From NCBI RefSeq assembly GCF_040954645.1, contig NC_092806.1, positions 113,313,958 to 113,377,957 of the forward strand: 64,000 nucleotides of DNA, written 5' to 3'. Shown here one piece after another: positions 43,745-52,970 of this stretch. This stretch comes from Diabrotica undecimpunctata. Taxonomy: Eukaryota; Arthropoda; Insecta; Coleoptera; Chrysomelidae. The position numbers and the translations under genes were made by a program. Position 1 is the first letter of the stretch. Each line of letters opens with the position of its first letter. Below the pieces are notes generated by a model. The model was not told where the DNA came from. It searched no databases and saw only the letters and a list, made by a program, of their open reading frames with translations.

Positions 43745-45535
43745 CTATCCGTTTCGGATGTTGGCGACCATCATGGCAATCTGTTTTTTGCAAACTGCTG
43801 CTCTGAAAAGATTTGTGATTGTTGTGTTAAACCACGTACGTAGATTTTTTAGCCAGGAAATCCTTCGCCTTCCTCGTCCTCGTTTTCCTTTTACTTTTCC
43901 TTAAAGAATTAATTGCAGCACCCATATCTTTCGCTGTTCCTCATGATGTGACCAAGGTATTCGATTGTGGCTGTTTTTGTTGTGGTTAACAACTCTGTTT
44001 CTTTTTGCATTCTTAATAAAACGTCCTGGTTAGTAACGTGGTCGGTATAGGATATCTTCAGGATTCGACGATACGGCCACTTTTGGAAAGCCTCAATTTT
44101 CTTGCAGGTAGTGTCTATGAGAGTCCACGACTCAACTCCGTACAACAGTATAGGAATGATATAACATCGTCTTCTTGCAGTACCGTCTCCTATCGGAGGT
44201 TGGCTACCATCACAGCAATCTTTACTTTGTTGGCTGCAGCTCTGAACAACTGTATTGAACTGCACCCATACCACTCCCTTAAATTTCGCAACCAGGAAAT
44301 CCTCCTACGTCCCACATTTCTCTTTTCCGAGATTTTTCCTTGGATTATGACTCTAAGCAGAGAGTACTTTTCTCCCCTCATTATGTGTCCCAGATATTCC
44401 AGTTTTTTCGTTTGTATGGTTTTTATAGCATCTTCAGCAGAACATCTTGATTTGTTACTCTTTCTGTCCATGGTATTTTCCACATTCTCCTATAACACCA
44501 CATCTCGAATGCCTCAATGTTTTTGATGTTTATCTTTTTCAGTGTCCAGGCTTCCATGCCGTACAGCAGAACGGAGAAAACATAGTACCTTAACATTCTC
44601 GTTCTTAAGTTTATATTTATGTCCCGGCTGCATAGGAACTTTTTCATTTTGACAAACGATTGTCTCGCTATCTCTATTCGCCTCTTGATTTCTCTTGTCT
44701 GGTCATTAGTATCAGTGAAGCAAACCCCTAAATATTTGTAGGACGTAACTCTTTCAACTGGCTAATTATTTAGGGTTAAATTCACATTGGTGTATAGCTT
44801 CTTTGTTACAATCACGAATTTAGTCTTTTTGATGTTCAGTTTTAGACCATACTTATTGGTATGGGTGTTTATGTTTTCCATCAAAAACTGTAAATTTGCT
44901 AGGTTATCTGTTACTATTAGCGTGTCATCAGCGTATCGTATATTGTTAATTAACTCTCCGTTAATGTTCATACCAATGTTTTGCTGTAGGAGCGCTTCCT
45001 GACATATTGTTTCGCTATATATATATTGAATAATAGTGGAGAAAGCACACAACCCTGACGCACACCTCGACGAATCTCAATTTCTTCGGTTAACTCATTA
45101 TCAACTTTGGTTTTTGCTGTTTGTCCCAAGCACAACCTGGATATGATGTTAATGTCGCGACTGTCGATGTTTTTGCTTCTTAGGATTTCATACATATATA
45201 ACATCGTAGTAACCTGATTTTTGTGGGTACTGATAAATCCTACATTTTATTTCTAGGGAATGGTCCCAATTTTCATTGACGTTCGTACCAAGGTACGGAT
45301 TCACACTGATTCTTTCAATTTGCTGTTCATTCTTAGAGATCATCATACATTTTGTTTTATTAATGTTCAGTGAAAGTCTCACTTCTGTAATTCTATGCAT
45401 TAACTCCTGGAAGTCTTCATAACTATCAGCGAATACCACCGTGTCATCCGCGTATCTGATGTTATTGATACATTCTCCGTTAATTCGAATTCCGGCATCA
45501 CCATCAATTTGCAGTGGCAAAACTTATATACCTCT
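43745..45535 (-). pseudogene. LINE relic, host of a nested LINE
   Basis: Minus strand. 45520-45196 carries INGECINNIRYADDTVVFAD, ELMHRITEVRLSLNINKTKC and YLGTNVNENWDHSLEIKCRI, then DLSVPTKIRLLRCYIIPILL, where the last part crosses the nested insertion (44171-45195). It resumes with LLYGVESWTLIDTTCKKIEA, FQKWPYRRILKISYTDHVTN and ATIEYLGHIMRNSERYG (44274-43909). The 3' end near 43745 has the plus-strand CTTCTTGTAGTGCC, the complement of a GAAG tail. A deletion of the ARxxF segment precedes DLSVPTKI. Confidence 0.8.
44171..45195 (-). mobile_element. LINE nested in a related LINE, same strand
   Basis: Order on the minus strand: YEILRSKNIDSRDINIISRL and EIEIRRGVRQGCVLSPLLFN (45204-44968); INNIRYADDTLIVTDNLANL and NIKKTKFVIVTKK (45052-44762); RDININLRTRMLRYYVFSVL and EMWCYRRMWKIPWTERVTNQ (44647-44423); LEYLGHIMRGEKYSLLRVII, GRRRISWLRNLREW and VMVANLR (44483-44190). 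The perfect 12-bp duplication ATATAACATCGT lies at 44159-44170 and 45196-45207. Frame changes between pieces show it is inactive. It is closest to the LINE in the YqaJ relic at 5425. Confidence 0.85.
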
Positions 45536-46519
45536 ATTGTATCTAACAACTTTTCAAATAAATTAATACTAAAAATATACTACCAAGTGTCTTTTATCAG
45601 TTCATAGTAAGATAAATTACTTTGCAGTTTTACCTTTGAGCTAGAAGCTGAGTAGAACAAGGTGTAGATTTACTTTCAGAAGTTTATAGACTAAACCTAG
45701 ATGAACCAGGGCTTGACAAACAGAAAACTCACTAGAACAAAATAATTAGCAAATAACTAACGAAATTCACAACGTTTTGTGTATAAACACAGAGGCTAAT
45801 CGCTTTTAGAAACCATTCAATTCAGATTAATACAAAGAGCTATATTATCTCAGCTACATTTTTTATTCGAAATTTTTTTTTCTACGGCGTACAGATTCTT
45901 GGTAAATCGATTTTTTTGTGTTTTTATCTTCCTTTCGAGAGGGGGGTTAGAAGGAAGCCCGGGGATAAAAGTGGTAAACTTTTTTTGCATCTTTTTGGTG
46001 CCCCAAAATTAATATTCTCGGCAAAATTCAGCTTGTTCGTATAATTTTGAGGGGTCAACTCTCTGACGACTGGATTAGTAGTGATTTTTTTTAATGTTGT
46101 GTGCTTTGCTACTATTTTCATTGCTTTTTGACGTTTATATCAGTCCTTTTATTTATTTTTTGTTGTGTATCATGAGCCTCCTCTTTTTGTTTTTTTTGGG
46201 GATTTAAATATCTAAAAACAGTGGTAAATATTTTTTTGTAAAAAATTGTTCTTTTCTCTTTTTTTTTGTTTTGTTTTGTTTTGTTGTTTTGTTTTGTTTT
46301 GTTGTTTTGTGTATGTCTTTCACGTGTTTCTCACGTCCCGAAATAGCCTCGTCCATCATCATTTAACGACTGAGCAGCGGTGTCTTTGAGTTAAATGTAT
46401 CCAGTGTTCTAGACCTACTTCTTAGTAACTCTATACATATTAGTAACAATATACTTCTTCTCCACCATAACTAAAATGTATTATTGGAACGATTATTACT
46501 CCAAAGGATAAACTAGGCT
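45536..46519. other. Unassigned spacer
   Basis: Nothing coding recognised. It includes a (TTTTG)n microsatellite (separate entry) and mixed AT-rich DNA. Confidence 0.35.
46254..46311. repeat. (TTTTG)n microsatellite
   Basis: About 58 bases of TTTTG with occasional TTG units, poly-T at its left edge. Confidence 0.9.
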
Positions 46520-46736
46520 AATCCTAACACACAACTGAATTTCAGAATATAGGTTAGGTTTTCGAGAACAAATTTAACAAACTCATATGATACGGCATGA
46601 AATAAATTTACCTTTCGAAGGAAAAACATACTGTACGTCAGTATTTTTATATTTAATTCAAGTTTTTGACAGAGTTTGAGATTCAGGTCTGCTATTAAAA
46701 TTAAAAAATATCTACCCATCACTTACGTCAAACTAC
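46520..46736 (+). pseudogene. Jockey-like LINE RT fragment, left of the Gypsy insertion
   Basis: Plus strand shows RHEINLPFEGKTYCTSVFLY, LIQVFDRV (RT motif A, Asp-equivalent region mutated), DSGLLLK and, in a shifted frame, KKYLPITYVKLLKC that continues across the Gypsy element at 52971 as CHITNREVRVRVNEITSKN. The target duplication CTAC (46733-46736 and 52971-52974) shows that the LINE was already present when the Gypsy element inserted. Confidence 0.6.
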
Positions 46737-47103
46737 TGTTGTGAATTTATTAAAAGGTTCAATATTTATAACACTTACGGATTTAATTTATTTCTTTATT
46801 TATATTAACTTATCTGACAATAATTTATTATATCCGTACGTAACAAATTCGCGAGCGCGGGTCTTGAGAATTAACTGGCCCTCCATATAAAAATGTTGTA
46901 TTTATATACGAAATCCTGATATACTAGAACAGCATCGAAAGATCGCATTGTCTTGCATCGAAAAATCGAGAAGCATCTAGTTGGATGATTCACCATAATT
47001 TGAATCTAGATCCTTCGCCAAAATTTCTACAATAAAACAGAATTATTAGTGAATAAAAACATGTTTTAAAGGTTAAAGCTATGACTCATATTTTTACGTA
47101 ACA
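46737..47103 (-). repeat. Gypsy-1 3' LTR
   Basis: 367 bases, TGTT...AACA. In the element's orientation it is the downstream LTR. It contains AATAAA-like sequences for polyadenylation (complement of TTTATT near 46790). Confidence 0.95.
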
Positions 47104-47308
47104 TTGCCCCCCTCTCAAAAGATGGTTCCTCCTGGAACCTTGTTGGGACTAGAACTGGAACGGTATGCTGGTATCGGCAACTGGACCCTCTTTTACAACT
47201 TCCAGTTGTATAAAAATGACAAGGGACGGTTTTCTCTCTAACTTTTCTTCTAACTTTTGCACGTCGAACTCTAGTACGTGCCCTCTCAATTGAAGTAAGG
47301 CTTCCCAT
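47066..47308 (-). other. CCCH zinc-finger reading frame overlapping the pol 3' end
   Basis: An 80-codon frame, offset -1 from pol, overlaps the last 50 or so pol codons and runs into the LTR. It encodes a basic stretch (RVRRAKVRRKVREK) and then CHFYTTGSCKRGSSCRYQH, a perfect C-x7-C-x5-C-x3-H pattern (codons at 47221-47165) as in RNA-binding CCCH fingers, followed by EEPSFERGAML near the polypurine tract. In pol's own frame the same bases read as featureless sequence. Either a second frameshift links it to pol or a deletion in the preceding macro domain threw it out of frame. Confidence 0.6.
47104..47119 (-). other. Gypsy-1 polypurine tract
   Basis: On the coding strand GAGAGGGGGGCAA lies directly before the 3' LTR, the expected place for the plus-strand DNA primer. 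Confidence 0.8.
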
Positions 47309-50300
47309 ACATCTCGGTAGGTAGGTTGGTCACGGGCAGTGTCTTTTGTTACCAGGTAGAAAAGGTAACGTGATGCATCTTGGAGTTTCAAGGTTTTACC
47401 GGGAGCTGGCACTTGGCATTGAAGTTCTGCAACTCGACCAAACTTCCTTCGAAAGACGGATGCCAACCCTGGTGCGTCTTTGATACTGGCCGGGATGGTA
47501 AGGGCCAGCGAGTAGTCATCGGGGAGCGCGAGTAGATCTTGCTTTTCTTCAGTGGTAACACCATGTCTCGCTTTACCGGTACCTCCATAGGCACCCATGA
47601 ATTCCTCAAACGTGAGGTCAGACACATCTTGGACTTGGTTTACTTCCACTTTTTCATCTACGTCGTGGTCACCTTCGAAAGACGCCAGCCGGTTATGGTG
47701 TACTATCATCGGCTTTCCCCTCGGAATCTTGCTTATTCGGTAGATGACATCGTTGATCTTCTCCATGATGAGGTATGGACCTTCCCAAAACTGCTGCAAT
47801 TTGGGAGAACAACCTTTTCGCTTCTTGGGATTATACAGCCATACTTTGTCGTTCTTCTTAAAGCAACCCTTTTCGGCTTGTGTATCGTACCGTTTCTTCA
47901 TTCGGTCGCTAGCGATCTGAAGGTGGGAACGGACCAACTCATGTACATCGTCCATTCTTCTTCGTAATTCGATCACATAATCTTCACCTGCTACATCTTC
48001 TCCAGGTCGACATCCAAACTCGAGATCACAAGGTAGTCGCATTTCGCGTCCGAATAGGACTTTGGCTGGTGTCTGGCCTGTTGATTCGTTCACAGCAGAT
48101 CTGTAGGCCATTGTGAAGAACGGAAGATATTGGTCCCAGTCTCGCTGATGATCGGACACCATCTTTGTCAAATACTTGCCAACTGTCCTATTCATTCGTT
48201 CTACCATACCATCCGATTGCGGATGATACGCGGTAGTTCTTGTTTTCTTCATGCCTAGTCTATCACATATTCCTTGGAATAGATCACTTTCGAAGTTCCT
48301 GCCTTGGTCACTATGGATCTCCAAAGGCACTCCAAATCGGCTGATATATTCTTGGATCAACTTATCTGCAACGGTGGCGGCCTTCTGGTCTGGAAGTGCG
48401 TAAATCTCGACCCACTTAGTGAAGTAATCCATTACTACCAACATGTACTTGCCCCCATTTTCACTTTCTGGAAATGGCCCTGCAATGTCCAAAGCTATTC
48501 TTTCAAACGGGCTTCCAACATTATATTGTCTCATAGGAGCTCTCCTTTTTCGGTGAGGCCCGTTACTCGTAGCACAAATAGTACATTTCTTACACCAGTC
48601 TTTTACGTCGTCGGAACTGTTCATCCAATAAAACCGTTCCCGAATTCGCTGAAGGGTTTTCCTTACACCAAAATGCCCTCCCGATGGACTGTCGTGTAAC
48701 TGACGAAGTACTTCTGCTATTCTGCTCTTTGGGATCACCAACTGTCTTCTCTTCTCTGAACCGTCATAATTTTCCAGGACTCGTTTAAGCAAGCCATCTT
48801 CGATGATAAATGAGTCCCACTGGGCCCAATACGTCTTAACTACTGAGCATAGGTTTGATATTTCCTGCCAAGGTGGTCGACGGTTTTCCTCTTTCCATTT
48901 TCGGATTTTCTGTATAACTGGATCTCTCTCTTGTTCTTCCCTGATCTTAGTAGGCGTCCAGTCGTCGTTGACAATCGTCGTTCTTAGCACTGCCGCTTCC
49001 TTGGATTCCGTTTTGTTGCAGTGGGAACACTCTGCTGAGCATGGCCTTCTGGAAAGAGAATCAGCGTTTCTGTGGCTAACTCCGGCCCGGTGCTCAATCT
49101 TAAAATCGTATTCTTGGAGTCGTTCGATCCACCTGGCTATCTGACCCTCTGGATTCTTAAACTGCATCAACCACTTAAGGGCGGCATGGTCGGTTCGGAT
49201 TAGAAACTTTCTGCCATAGATGTATTGATAGAAGTGCTCTACTGATTTAACTACTGCTAGAAGTTCTCTTCTCGTGACGCAATAATTCCGCTCAGGTTTT
49301 GAAAGAACTTTACTAAAATATCCGAGGACTCGTTCCTGTCCTCCTTGAATCTGAGACAGCACTCCTCCAATTCCCACATTACTTGCATCCGTATCTAAGA
49401 TGAACTCTCCTTCTGGCAGTGGATACCCCAAAATTGGTGCTGTTATTAAATGCTTTTTCAACGTTTCAAAGGCATTTTGGCAGTCTATATCCCAGCGGTA
49501 TTCTCTTGCTTCCTCTGTAAGTCGCGTTAATGGCTTAGCGATATCTGCAAACTTCTTAATAAACCTCCGGTAGTAAGTACATAGTCCAAGAAAACTTCTC
49601 ACTTGATGTTTGTCAGTTGGTTTTGGCCATTCCTTAATGGAATCGATTTTTCCCTTATCCACGGCCACTCCTTCTTTACTGACTATATGACCCGGATAAT
49701 TGACTTTACCTTGAAATAGCTGGCACTTCTTGGGGTTTAGCATCAATTGGGCAGCTTTAAGTCGATTAAAAACGTTTTCTAAATTCCTCAAATGATCTTC
49801 GAATGTCTCCCCCAAGACGATTATGTCATCTAAATAAACCAGGCATGTTTTCCAAGATAACCCTCTCAACACATTTTCCATAAGCCTCTCAAATGTCGCA
49901 GGAGCATTACAGAGTCCAAATGGCATAACGTTGAATTGCCACAATCCAGATCCTGTGGTGAAGGCTGTCTTTTCTTTATCTACTGGGTCCATTTCTACCT
50001 GCCAGTATCCAGACTTCAAATCCAAAGTAGAAAACAATTTACTTCCAGCCAATGTGTCCAATGTGTCATCGATCCGAGGCAGAGGATAACTATCCTTCTT
50101 GGTAACGTTGTTCAGCAAACGGTAATCCACACAGAACCTCGTCGTTCCGTCTTTCTTCTTAACCAGGACCACCGGAGAGACCCATGGGCTCGTAGAAGGT
50201 TCTATCACCCCGTCTTTCTTCATTTCCTGAACAATCGTTTCAGCTTCCTCTCTTTTCGCCTGTGGTAATCGTCGAGCTGTTTGACGAATTGGCTTAGCAT

Positions 50301-51138
50301 TACCAGTATCAATTTTATGCTTAACAACGGTAGTTCTTCCCGTCTTTCCTCCTTTCGGTACGAAAATATCACGATACTGCCGAAGAAATTCCCTTAATTT
50401 CCTTTTCTCCATCTGATTTAGAGACTGCCCTGCAACTGAAACCATTTGGTCGAATTTGTCGTTGGAATTATCAGATGTTGTCGCCTGACGGATTATGGAT
50501 GTCACAGGTACACAAGTTCCTACCTTTGTCTCTTTCTTGATGGTCACTGGGTAGTCGTTGACATTGATAAGTCTCACAGGAATTTCCTTAGCAGAAGTCA
50601 CCAATTCCTTTCCAATTATGATTCCACGGCCAACCTCATCGTCGTGGTTCCAAGGCTCCATCATAACAGGTCTCCCTTCGTCCACAAATCCCTGTAGCCG
50701 CGCTTCTATGATCGTTTCGCTTCTCGCAGGCACGACTGTATCTTCTGTAATGGCTGCTTGCACAGTGTTGTCATTATGTGGATGGAGAAATACCTCCTCG
50801 TTGCCAACTTTGATTACCTTATTCTTAAAATCCAATTGTAATCCATGCATATTCATTACGTCCATTCCTAATATAACATCCTCTTCGATGTCAGCAACTA
50901 TAACAGTGTGGACGAACTTTTCTGCTCCAATTCCCAATTGTACCTGGATTTCTCCATGAATGTTAGCATTTTCACCTGTAGCGGTCCGAAGTCGCAACCT
51001 CGTTGGTAACAGTTTCTTTCGGCTGTTTATAACTGTCGGGCGTATAATGGTTCTGGTCGCTCCGGTATCCACCAACAACGTATGCTTTTTACCATTTATG
51101 TCTCCATCTACATATACACTATCTTCACGACATTTCAA
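47149..51138 (-). CDS. pol: Gypsy-1 Pol: protease, RT, RNase H, integrase, macro-domain tail
   Basis: 1329 codons from a TTG at 51138; no ATG is near, and the frame is open up to 51231, overlapping gag by about 20 bases in the -1 frame, so it is probably made as a Gag-Pol frameshift product. Protease: LLVDTGATRTI (Asp24). RT: LVYLDDIIVL (YLDD 435-438). RNase H: FILDTDASNVG (about 583). Integrase zinc finger H/H/C/C about 815-854; catalytic core Asp884 (ALDIAG), Asp944 (IHSDQG), Glu980 (MVERMNR), a normal DD35E spacing; a GPY-type domain about 1118-1150. Residues about 1199-1292 resemble a TARG1/OARD1-type macro domain: DLLALPDDYSLAL, LASVFRRKFGRVAELQ, RYLFYLVTKDTA, QPTYRDVWEALLQLRGHV. The domain stops before the family's GCGLD region, so it is truncated. 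The last 35 residues look like out-of-frame sequence. Confidence 0.9.
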   Translation of the reverse strand: MKCREDSVYVDGDINGKKHTLLVDTGATRTIIRPTVINSRKKLLPTRLRLRTATGENANIHGEIQVQLGIGAEKFVHTVIVADIEEDVILGMDVMNMHGLQLDFKNKVIKVGNEEVFLHPHNDNTVQAAITEDTVVPARSETIIEARLQGFVDEGRPVMMEPWNHDDEVGRGIIIGKELVTSAKEIPVRLINVNDYPVTIKKETKVGTCVPVTSIIRQATTSDNSNDKFDQMVSVAGQSLNQMEKRKLREFLRQYRDIFVPKGGKTGRTTVVKHKIDTGNAKPIRQTARRLPQAKREEAETIVQEMKKDGVIEPSTSPWVSPVVLVKKKDGTTRFCVDYRLLNNVTKKDSYPLPRIDDTLDTLAGSKLFSTLDLKSGYWQVEMDPVDKEKTAFTTGSGLWQFNVMPFGLCNAPATFERLMENVLRGLSWKTCLVYLDDIIVLGETFEDHLRNLENVFNRLKAAQLMLNPKKCQLFQGKVNYPGHIVSKEGVAVDKGKIDSIKEWPKPTDKHQVRSFLGLCTYYRRFIKKFADIAKPLTRLTEEAREYRWDIDCQNAFETLKKHLITAPILGYPLPEGEFILDTDASNVGIGGVLSQIQGGQERVLGYFSKVLSKPERNYCVTRRELLAVVKSVEHFYQYIYGRKFLIRTDHAALKWLMQFKNPEGQIARWIERLQEYDFKIEHRAGVSHRNADSLSRRPCSAECSHCNKTESKEAAVLRTTIVNDDWTPTKIREEQERDPVIQKIRKWKEENRRPPWQEISNLCSVVKTYWAQWDSFIIEDGLLKRVLENYDGSEKRRQLVIPKSRIAEVLRQLHDSPSGGHFGVRKTLQRIRERFYWMNSSDDVKDWCKKCTICATSNGPHRKRRAPMRQYNVGSPFERIALDIAGPFPESENGGKYMLVVMDYFTKWVEIYALPDQKAATVADKLIQEYISRFGVPLEIHSDQGRNFESDLFQGICDRLGMKKTRTTAYHPQSDGMVERMNRTVGKYLTKMVSDHQRDWDQYLPFFTMAYRSAVNESTGQTPAKVLFGREMRLPCDLEFGCRPGEDVAGEDYVIELRRRMDDVHELVRSHLQIASDRMKKRYDTQAEKGCFKKNDKVWLYNPKKRKGCSPKLQQFWEGPYLIMEKINDVIYRISKIPRGKPMIVHHNRLASFEGDHDVDEKVEVNQVQDVSDLTFEEFMGAYGGTGKARHGVTTEEKQDLLALPDDYSLALTIPASIKDAPGLASVFRRKFGRVAELQCQVPAPGKTLKLQDASRYLFYLVTKDTARDQPTYRDVWEALLQLRGHVLEFDVQKLEEKLERKPSLVIFIQLEVVKEGPVADTSIPFQF

Positions 51139-51209
51139 AGAAGCTATTAGTATGAGAGGGTCTTTGGAAAAGTTCTGGGTCGAAGCTGCCCCCCTAAGGC
51201 TGACCCGTT

Positions 51210-52532
51210 CTAGTTTTCCTGATGGTGAGTTTCATGATTTGCGTCGTACCTAGGGTGCTTACAGGAGCTTCGTACGTGTCCTATTTCGCCACAATTCCAG
51301 CATCTGATGGTCTTCGTTTTCTTGTATGTCATGCTTTTTATCATATTAACGAGCTGGTCAAGTTTATCTTCATCTCCTTCCTCTTTTACAGTTCTAACTT
51401 TACTGTACCCGCCAGAGGCCTGCGTAGCTGACTCGTATTCGAGGGCGGCGGATAAGACATCAACCAGCGTTTTGTGACGAGCTAATCGCAGTGTTCTCTG
51501 CATTTCATGATCACGAAGACCATCAATAAACGTTTGAACGGCCAATTTTTCCATCATGTCTTCGGGAGCTATTGGATAAGCATATCGTACTAATCTGGCA
51601 ATATCTACCTCATATTCTTGAAGAGCCTCATCTTTCTTCTGTCTACGATTTTTAAGCTGTGACTGATATACATGCTCCAAATGTTCGTGGCCATATCGCA
51701 TATTTAACCTCTTCTTCAGTTGTTCGAAATCATCGGTCTCCTCTACGGCTATGGTCTGAAGCACATCTAAGGCATCTCCTCGAAGAGCGATAGTCAGGTT
51801 TACAGCCTTTTCTTTTTCAGACCATCCATTTGCTCTTGCGGCTGATTCGAACTGTTTCATGTAGTTGTTCCATGATGATTTTCCGTCGAAAGTTGGGACT
51901 TTAACATGAATAGAACCTCCACTTCCTTCAAATTTCGGCCGTGTCTCCAACTTACATTTCGTCTCGTCTTCTTTTATCTCCACTGTAATCGGATTGTTTC
52001 CTCTCTCTGCTGTCCCTGTTTCCTCCAGCTTCTTTTCCATCTCTTTCCATATCTTTTCTTCGAAGGCCAACATATCGGCAGCAACTTGGTTTTTTAACGA
52101 CGACATTCTATCGTCGAGGGCAGACATCTCAGAAGTGACTTTAGAGATTTCCAAAGAGATGTTAGCAGAAACTTTGCTTTCCAAAGAAGAAATCTCGTTA
52201 GAAACTTTGTTCTCCAATGATGCGATGTCACCAGAAACTTTGTTCTCTAATGATGCGATGTCACCAGAAACTTTGTTCTCTAATGATGCGATGTCACCAG
52301 AAACTTTGGCTACATCACCAGAAACTTTGGCTACATCACTAGAAACTTTCGAAATCGACGAGAGGACAGCATCTTCAAATATATAAGTCTCTGGATCTAG
52401 TCCTTCTTCTAGCAAAGCGTTCTTTAGTCGTTGGACTAACTCAGCCTTTTTTCCGGTAGAAGCTAATTCTCTGTCTTCGAGATGTCTTCTTAAATTAGTC
52501 ACTGTCAGCTCATAAATCGTCGTCATTTTCAC
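51210..52532 (-). CDS. gag: Gypsy-1 Gag with SAP motif, coiled coil and zinc knuckle
   Basis: About 440 codons; the upstream GTG at 52532 is followed by ATG at 52526, the likelier start (MTTIYELTV). Residues about 8-45 form a SAP motif (LTVTNLRRHLEDRELASTGK, then KAELVQRLKNAL), a DNA/chromatin-binding helix pair not usual in Gag. Residues 65-160 are a heptad-type coiled coil built from 11-residue repeats (KVSGDIASLEN) encoded by a 33-bp tandem repeat at about 52210-52310. The capsid core includes WNNYMKQFESAARANGW, LRGDALDVLQ and VYQSQLKNRRQKKDEALQEY. Near the C-terminus is one zinc knuckle, CWNCGEIGHVRSSC (C-x2-C-x4-H-x4-C), for genomic RNA packaging. The stop TAG at 51210-51212 follows GGAAAAC. 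Confidence 0.9.
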   Translation of the reverse strand: MKMTTIYELTVTNLRRHLEDRELASTGKKAELVQRLKNALLEEGLDPETYIFEDAVLSSISKVSSDVAKVSGDVAKVSGDIASLENKVSGDIASLENKVSGDIASLENKVSNEISSLESKVSANISLEISKVTSEMSALDDRMSSLKNQVAADMLAFEEKIWKEMEKKLEETGTAERGNNPITVEIKEDETKCKLETRPKFEGSGGSIHVKVPTFDGKSSWNNYMKQFESAARANGWSEKEKAVNLTIALRGDALDVLQTIAVEETDDFEQLKKRLNMRYGHEHLEHVYQSQLKNRRQKKDEALQEYEVDIARLVRYAYPIAPEDMMEKLAVQTFIDGLRDHEMQRTLRLARHKTLVDVLSAALEYESATQASGGYSKVRTVKEEGDEDKLDQLVNMIKSMTYKKTKTIRCWNCGEIGHVRSSCKHPRYDANHETHHQEN

Positions 52533-52578
52533 AATTTATTTTATATTCACTTGTATTATTATTATAAGTCTAATTTAT

Positions 52579-52601
52579 GTTCGATCTCACTTCTGGCACC
52601 A
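52579..52601 (-). other. Gypsy-1 primer-binding site
   Basis: On the coding strand TGGTGCCAGAAGTGAGATCG starts two bases after the 5' LTR. It resembles the complement of the 3' end of a tRNA-Leu type acceptor and T arm. The tRNA identity is inferred from memory of insect Leu tRNAs. Confidence 0.7.
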
Positions 52602-52603
52602 TT

Positions 52604-52970
52604 TGTTGTGAATTTATTAAAAGGTTCAATATTTATAACACTTACGGATTTAATTTATTTCTTTATTTATATTAACTTATCTGACAATAATTTATTATAT
52701 CCGTACGTAACAAATTCGCGAGCGCGGGTCTTGAGAATTAACTGGCCCTCCATATAAAAATGTTGTATTTATATACGAAATCCTGATATACTAGAACAGC
52801 ATCGAAAGATCGCATTGTCTTGCATCGAAAAATCGAGAAGCATCTAGTTGGATGATTCACCATAATTTGAATCTAGATCCTTCGCCAAAATTTCTACAAT
52901 AAAACAGAATTATTAGTGAATAAAAACATGTTTTAAAGGTTAAAACTATGACTCATATTTTTACGTAACA
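52604..52970 (-). repeat. Gypsy-1 5' LTR (promoter side)
   Basis: 367 bases, one substitution from the other LTR. In the element's orientation this is the upstream LTR and should hold the transcription start. Confidence 0.95.

Larger units (their letters stand above)
46737..52970 (-). mobile_element. Ty3/Gypsy LTR retrotransposon, complete and very young (Gypsy-1)
   Basis: 6234 bases, minus orientation. Two 367-base LTRs (46737-47103 and 52604-52970) begin TGTT and end AACA, and differ at a single base (G at 47080 against A near 52947). The 4-bp target duplication is CTAC. A primer-binding site and polypurine tract are in place. gag and pol are open over their full lengths. The single LTR difference implies insertion very recently on an evolutionary scale, and the element could still be competent apart from a probable defect at the pol 3' end. 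Confidence 0.95.

Noticed and set aside
47149..47560. Macro domain as a separate host gene
   Set aside because: It is in the same open frame as integrase and lies between integrase and the LTR, so it belongs to the retrotransposon.
47539..51253. Several plus-strand open frames of 80-140 codons across the Gypsy-1 pol
   Set aside because: Antisense shadows of the intact pol frame; no motif of their own.
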